Positions 59,282 to 64,000 of a stretch of DNA of 64,000 nt are shown piece after piece (within the stretch, counting starts at the first letter, position 1; each line of letters starts with the position of its first letter). The stretch spans positions 54,056 through 118,055 of the forward strand of contig NMRB01001049.1 in assembly GCA_002633025.1 (NCBI GenBank), given 5' to 3'. The notes beneath the pieces were generated by a model, which saw only the letters and a program-made list of their open reading frames with translations, had not been told where the DNA came from and made no database searches. The stretch is from Notospermus geniculatus (taxonomy: Eukaryota; Nemertea; Pilidiophora; Heteronemertea; Lineidae). Position numbers and translations under genes: made by a program.

Positions 59282-62200
59282 ATGTCACAACCAGAGAACA
59301 GCACCGTTCTGCTTGCAGATATACCAGTGGATTCCACAGTCCTAGTGCTGCGCGTGGTGTACCTCATTGTCACGAAATATGCCTGGATGCCCATCACTAT
59401 CGTTGGACTCATCGAGGAAATGTCATTTCAATTCTCATCACACTTCAAAAAGACAACCGACGAATCTCTACCTGTAACTACATGACAGGTCTAGCACTGG
59501 CTGATTCCTCGTCTCTGATCGAATTTATGTGGGGGATGTCTATCTTCTTCTGGTCACCACCTGAACTATCAACCGAGTTCACACTCCAGTATGTAGCCTA
59601 CATGGTTATTGTCATTTTCCTCTGGTGCCGTTCGTCTTTGATATAGGCCTTCCTCTTCAATGTCAATTTCTTAAGGTGCTTACAGGTCGACATTATGGAG
59701 GTTGAGATCAGCGACTTATCACGGATCCTTATATGTAGGTACCGATACCGTATATATACGGATCGAAATGTACACAAAATTTGTCCTCGTTGTACAGAAT
59801 TCTATCCGTATACGTAATAAGGATCCGCGATAAGTAGCTGATCTCGCAGTTCAGTCGACATTCATCTCCATAACCTCCCTCCCAAGAAAGAACATGTTGT
59901 GCCAACTGTCATTCATCCTCCCATAGCAGGGCTTTGGTCTGACTCCTCTTCATATTCTCGCACACTTGGGTGAGTGGGTGAAGAGGAGCGATGTAAAAAA
60001 AAACCACTATGGGAGGATGATGTCAATTGAGATAAATGAGATGATCACTGCATCGGGCATTAGAAGATGTCTATAGACATTGAAAGAAACACGGAATCCG
60101 GGTATGCGTAGGTTCCCGTTTTGTATCTCGCGACGGCCGACATAACCTTTGACCTTTAAGTCGTATATGCATGCTCGATAAGACTGTTCAAATCTATCTA
60201 TTTGAATGATCTGAGTTACCAATTAGGTATTGCGAGTGTTGCTACACATTATAAAAGAATGAGTTGAAGCGTGTTACCTACCTGATGAAGGTTAGTCACG
60301 CTATAAAAGCTCATTGAACTTGTCAAGTGATGAAGGTATGGCGGCCATTGTTTCGACATGGTATCAGTCCAGCCTCGCTCTTACCACGGGCTGTATATAG
60401 GTTGGACAGGAGACCAGTCATATTATGACATAAATTCAACATAGATGATTTTGTGACATATGGGCCTATTTTCAGGCTAATGTGGTATCAAGGTTACACC
60501 GCCGCAGTACTTTCTGGCTTTATTCTCGCCGAGATGACAGTGGATAGACTGATCGTTGTGAGATTTCCGATGGCAGCTCCACGACTCTGCACGACTCGCC
60601 GAGCCCGCGTGACCATGGCTGTGACAGCCACCGTGGTATTTGGCCTCAGCTTATACATATTCTTCACGTACAAATTTGTACAAAAGGAGGGCACAGGTGA
60701 GACTATCTTGATGATTGAATACAGGTACATGTATCTCCTCGTCTCCTCCAAGCACAGACGTAAAGACGCCTGTTCACTGGCGAATTTTATCGCGGAAGTT
60801 GGCTCACAATGGGCAATTCCCCATTGTTTGTTTCCTTATTGCTTACGCGAAGACCAATGACATAAACAACTGCTCATAGTTGAGTTGCCCATAGAGAGCC
60901 AACTCGCGCGAGAAAACTCTCCCGTGGATAGGCGCCTTATTAGAGAGGATGCGCAGCTTTCCGACTCCGACTTCAACTAATGAGAATGAATTGCAGTCCG
61001 CTATGGAAATCCTTGATAAAAACGATTTGATAGACGTTTTCAATTCGTCAAACACCATAAATTGAAGGCAGAAAAAATCGGCCTAATAAATCGGAAGTGC
61101 GGATAAGTAATGAATATTGAAGTCGTAATGCTAGTCGTCACGACTTTGACGACTACGATATTTGCGATTTGTGCGCACTTCCGATTACGAGTCAAAATTA
61201 TTCTGCCACAAAGATATGGCATTTTACGATTTGCAAACGTCTATCAAATCGTTTTTATCAAGGATGTCCACAGCGGACTACAATTCATTCTCGAAGTTGA
61301 AGTCGGAGTCGGAAAGCTGCGCATCCTCTCTATTAAAGGCGCCTCTCCACGTGACAGTTTTCTATCGAAAGTTTGCTGTCAGATAGTCAATTATTGCTGT
61401 CAGACAGCAATAATTGCTGTCATACAGTACTGTATGGCAACAATATTGTACTGCAACAATTGTATGGCAACAATTACTGTATGCAACAATTATCATACAG
61501 TACTGTGGCAACAATTATTGCTGTCTGACAGCAATAATTGACTATCTGACAGCAAACTTTCGACAGAAAACTGTCACATAGAGCAGCGCCTGTAGATGTT
61601 GTCGTTCAATAGAGATACGGTGTCCCTTTAGGTTTTCCCTTTAATATTCGCTGGCAACGCCCCGACACTACACGACCTCGACGATGTGTCAAACAAAACA
61701 TACACGGTAGGCCCCTACAAGCCTGCCGCACACGAGAGAAATTAGCTGTCAGTGAGCAAATGCCATTTGAGGATTTTTACTCAGTCAATTTCCTCTCGTG
61801 TGCGGCGAATTTCTTGCGAGTTTTTTGCCTCAACTGCCCTTGAGCAAAATATTCAACATGTTTGATATTTTTTTGCTCGCGAGGAAAAAACCTCACCGTG
61901 TGCGGCGGCCGGGGACTGCGTTATTTGACTCGCGTCATTTTGCTGTAGAGCATACGTAGTTCAAATCACATGACGGCATAAAATGGCACGTCGCCGTGGA
62001 AGTGTAGGCACTGTCCGTTTTAATCCAAAATCCTTCGCCGACCAAGAGAGGAAATTGACTGAGTAAAAATCCTCGAATGACGTTTTGCTCAGTTAATTTC
62101 TCTCGTGTGCGGCAGGCTGAAGATACCAGGAATAGGTATCACCATCATAGCCTTTCTTCACTGCTCCCCCTTCTATGGGTGGCGTCCACTAGAGCGCTGA

Positions 62201-62984
62201 CAACATTAGGAAGGGTTGCGGAAGCAAATTACCGGTATGTCATTTCGGCATTCTCTCCGCGTCAATTCTGTGACTATTGGGTATTTTACCCTCTCCCGAA
62301 AGTGCAGTTCTAAACGCCGGGAAATGTTTAGGAATGATAAAGACAGTGAACGGAATCTTTCAAGAATATGCGGAGAGGTTGCTGAATGAATGCGGATTTA
62401 CTAAATTTGCATAGTTCCGCGTCTTGTCCGCGCCCTAGTGGATGCCAGGTTTTAGTGTCACAAAAAGATTGTCATGAGTCTCTGTCGCAGATTTCAGTGT
62501 AATGCGTATATCAGTGGGCAACGCCCAGATAGAAGCACTTGCGAATTCATCACAGTTGGTCATCGGTACCGTGCTACCTTTCTGCATCATTTTATTTTGC
62601 AATGTGTGGATAATCGTGACATTGCGCAGCGCGGGGAAGAAGAGGAACGAAATGGGTGTCGGCAAGGAAGGACAGAAGATCAGAGAAAAGGAAACGAAAT
62701 ATTTGACAAAGATGCTCATTTTGGTTAGCTTTGCTTATTTCATTACGACAGTCCCTTACCGATGCTACGATGTGTTAATCGGAGAAGAAGCAATTGAGAA
62801 GCACTATAAGCTGCGGGAGGAATACTGGTTTTTACGTTATTATTGTCAGCATTTTATCCTTGTTGAATTCTTCATAGTGAATTATGCCATCAATTTTTAC
62901 CTCTACTGCATAGGAGGAGGGAAGAAATACAGGCAGGATGTCAGGAACACATTGCTGCAGATCTTCTTTTGCAGGAAAGAATAG
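59282..62984 (+). CDS. Orphan rhodopsin-class receptor, locus B (frameshifted)
   Basis: Exons 59282-59588, 60476-60696 and 62491-62984 have the same splice phases and motifs as locus A: MSQPENST start, LADSSSLIEF, MTVDRLIVVRFPM, NYAINFYLYC and NTLLQIFFCRKE end. Without the shift it would be about 339 aa. Exon 1 has 2 extra bases in TM1: CTCATCGAGGAAATG against CTAGTCGGAAATA in locus A. This puts the remaining exon out of frame, so the copy is a pseudogene or holds an error. Exon 3 is intact here and shows TM6 as LVSFAYFITTVPYRCYDVL, without the usual CWxP. The 5' flank is alignable to locus A for about 350 bp, so the duplication included the promoter region. Confidence 0.75.
59683..59872. mobile_element. 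Fold-back element in receptor B intron 1
   Basis: Inverted ends (TTATGGAGGTTGAGATCAGC / TGATCTCG..TCTCCATAA) and inner CGGATCCTTAT / ATAAGGATCCG with TATACGGAT / ATCCGTATA arms form the hairpin. Confidence 0.75.
59911..60023. mobile_element. Short fold-back of the 'CATCCTCCCACA' family
   Basis: The ends TCATCCTCCCATAG and CTATGGGAGGATGA enclose inverted CTCCTCTTCA/TGAAGAGGAG. It is related to 30333-30755. Confidence 0.75.
60926..61362. mobile_element. Fold-back element of 437 bp in receptor B intron 2
   Basis: The arms run from CGTGGATAGGCGCC through GAGAGGATGCGCAGC and CCGACTCCGACTTCAAC to a centre near 61140, with the inverse on the right. It is the orthologous insertion to 53525-53925 in locus A, but better preserved. 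Confidence 0.9.
61366..61577. repeat. Long nearly perfect hairpin
   Basis: The left arm GTGACAGTTTTCTATCGAAA then TTGCTGTCAGATAGTCAATT and CAGACAGCAATAATTG is repeated inverted on the right, with a loop of ATTGTATGGCAACA-type repeats. The arm of about 70 bp has very few mismatches, which suggests a recent origin. The transcript of the intron would form a stable double-stranded stem. Confidence 0.9.
61729..62121. mobile_element. Fold-back element, 'AAGCCTGCCGCACACGAGAG' ends
   Basis: GCCTGCCGCACACGAGAGAAATTA and its inverse bound a 393-bp element. Internal inverted copies of GAGGATTTTTACTCAGTCAA and CTCGTGTGCGGC are present. A truncated relative is at 57805. No coding potential. Confidence 0.9.
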
Positions 62985-63134
62985 TACTACCATGTGGAAT
63001 TCCAGCAACCACATTTGGCAATCAAACACGTGCGGCGACCGGTAGCAGGTTAATTGGAAAGCAAGTCCTGTCTGTGAGATTATTGAAAATGATAGTGCCT
63101 ATCACGATTCTGACGAAGGCGCATACAGGGCCGT

Positions 63135-63225
63135 ATTGTAGCGGGGGGGGGGGGGCAGTTGTCCCCCCAGAGCCAACCAAAAAACGTGATTTGGGGCAAA
63201 AAGGTCTTCTGCCCCCCCCCGGACC
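63135..63225. repeat. G-run/C-run bounded repeat
   Basis: A run of 13 G (63140-63152) is followed by CAGTTGTCCCCCC and, about 60 bp later, a run of 10 C. It is a common dispersed low-complexity end sequence and also a likely assembly trouble spot. Confidence 0.7.
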
Positions 63226-63554
63226 AAACCAATACCTTCATCTTTTTTTATGCGTTGGGGTTCCGGCACTGCCGGGATGCAATCCAGCCACCTTCGGCTT
63301 CTGAGCTCCAGTTTGCATTCCAGTGAATAACCCGCTGTGAATGCATTGCCGGTAGTTTATAACTGAAGTAACCCCAACTCAGTCATGCGTGTTACGTAAA
63401 GCAGCTCCCGTAGAAGATTGGGGGCTTTTCTAAATCGATCTGCAGAAACTGTACAGTAACATAGTCTCGCGTCACCAGCCTCTCTCTCTTACAGGAGAGA
63501 GTCTGGTAGCAAAGGCCAAAACTTTCGTTACCGCCAGGTGGCGAGTGTCCAGCT

Positions 63555-64000
63555 CAGAGCATCCGAATCTGATTGGCCAACGGCTGATTAAACATGGCTG
63601 CGCCCGTGAAACGCATGATGAACGAACAAGGAACGAAATAGTCCGAGGGAAATGTTACCTTTTTAACACGTTTTATCGTGGTTTTCACCGAGTGATATGT
63701 AGACAGCGATCGAGCCTGGCCGTTTGAGGTGGATCGCTGATGAAATAAAGTGGAATTGTATTGTATCAGGATCGATTTACCGTCTGGCTGAACTTCGACT
63801 CCCTGGTCGGAAGTGACCTAATCCATGGCACAAAATGTAAGTCCTATTGTACAATCGGCTTATTCCAGCAATCGATGACCATGGATAGTCGTTCCTTCCG
63901 TGCTAAAAGGGTAAATTTTCCCTCAGACTCATTCGTTCATCATGCGTTTCATGGGCGCAGCCATGTTTAATCGGCCGTTGGCCAATCAGATTCGGATGCT
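63555..64000. mobile_element. Fold-back element reaching the window edge
   Basis: The left arm starts at about 63560: AGCATCCGAATCTGATTGGC, CAACGGC, GATTAAACATGGCTGCGCCC, GAAACGCATGATGAACGAA. Its inverse occupies 63900-64000. The interior of about 240 bp is non-coding. The right terminus may extend beyond the window. Confidence 0.9.

Overview
This is eukaryotic (animal) genomic DNA from a draft assembly: split genes with GT-AG introns, AATAAA polyadenylation signals, one 806-base run of N and five single N bases marking joins. The gene set (GPR22-like receptor, JTB, DHRS11, tektin-1, FBXO21, NOL6) is that of a bilaterian. The very frequent palindromes AGGCCT/GTAGGCCTAC and ACATGTACATGT, the many fold-back elements and tRNA-derived SINEs, and the local expansion of rhodopsin-class receptors suggest a marine invertebrate deuterostome. 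I favour an echinoderm; a hemichordate or amphioxus is not excluded.

Layout. 0-8.2 kb: a four-exon minus-strand gene for a Bcl-2-family protein (BID/BAX-like), a second intact-looking copy of its first exon 4.6 kb further on, and repeated flanking DNA that suggests a tandem array running off the left edge. 8.2-13.6 kb: no gene recognised, several fold-back repeats. 13.6-15.1 kb: a single-exon GPR22-like receptor. 15.1-19.6 kb: repeats, including a LINE relic split by microsatellite and satellite DNA with many AGGTCA half-sites. 19.6-21.1 kb: the first five exons of a NOL6-like gene that then stops. 22.0-22.8 kb: assembly gap. 23.9 kb: four CRE palindromes in 77 bp. 24.3-28.9 kb: JTB, whose promoter and first exon lie in a roughly 1.1 kb segment present twice. 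31.1-33.3 kb: DHRS11 (minus). 35.8-38.1 kb: tektin-1 (plus). 39.2-44.6 kb: FBXO21 (minus, 11 exons). 45.8-48.65 kb: a tandem array of about 4.4 units of roughly 640 bp. 50.9-63.0 kb: a tandem cluster of orphan rhodopsin-class receptors, two full-length loci plus a decayed third, with a 2-nt frameshift in each of the two full loci. 63.5-64.0 kb: a fold-back element that reaches the window edge.

The genes do not form one pathway. They are ordinary unlinked functions: apoptosis, signalling, ribosome biogenesis, cytokinesis or mitochondria, carbonyl reduction, cilia, ubiquitin ligation and chemosensation or peptide signalling. JTB/DHRS11 and TEKT1/FBXO21 are tail-to-tail pairs; DHRS11 and TEKT1 are head to head about 2.5 kb apart. 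I see no CRISPR array, operon, prokaryotic or viral gene system. The most informative features are the tandem duplications (BID-like locus, JTB 5' end, receptor cluster) and the question, raised by the single-N joins, of which are real and which are uncollapsed haplotypes.
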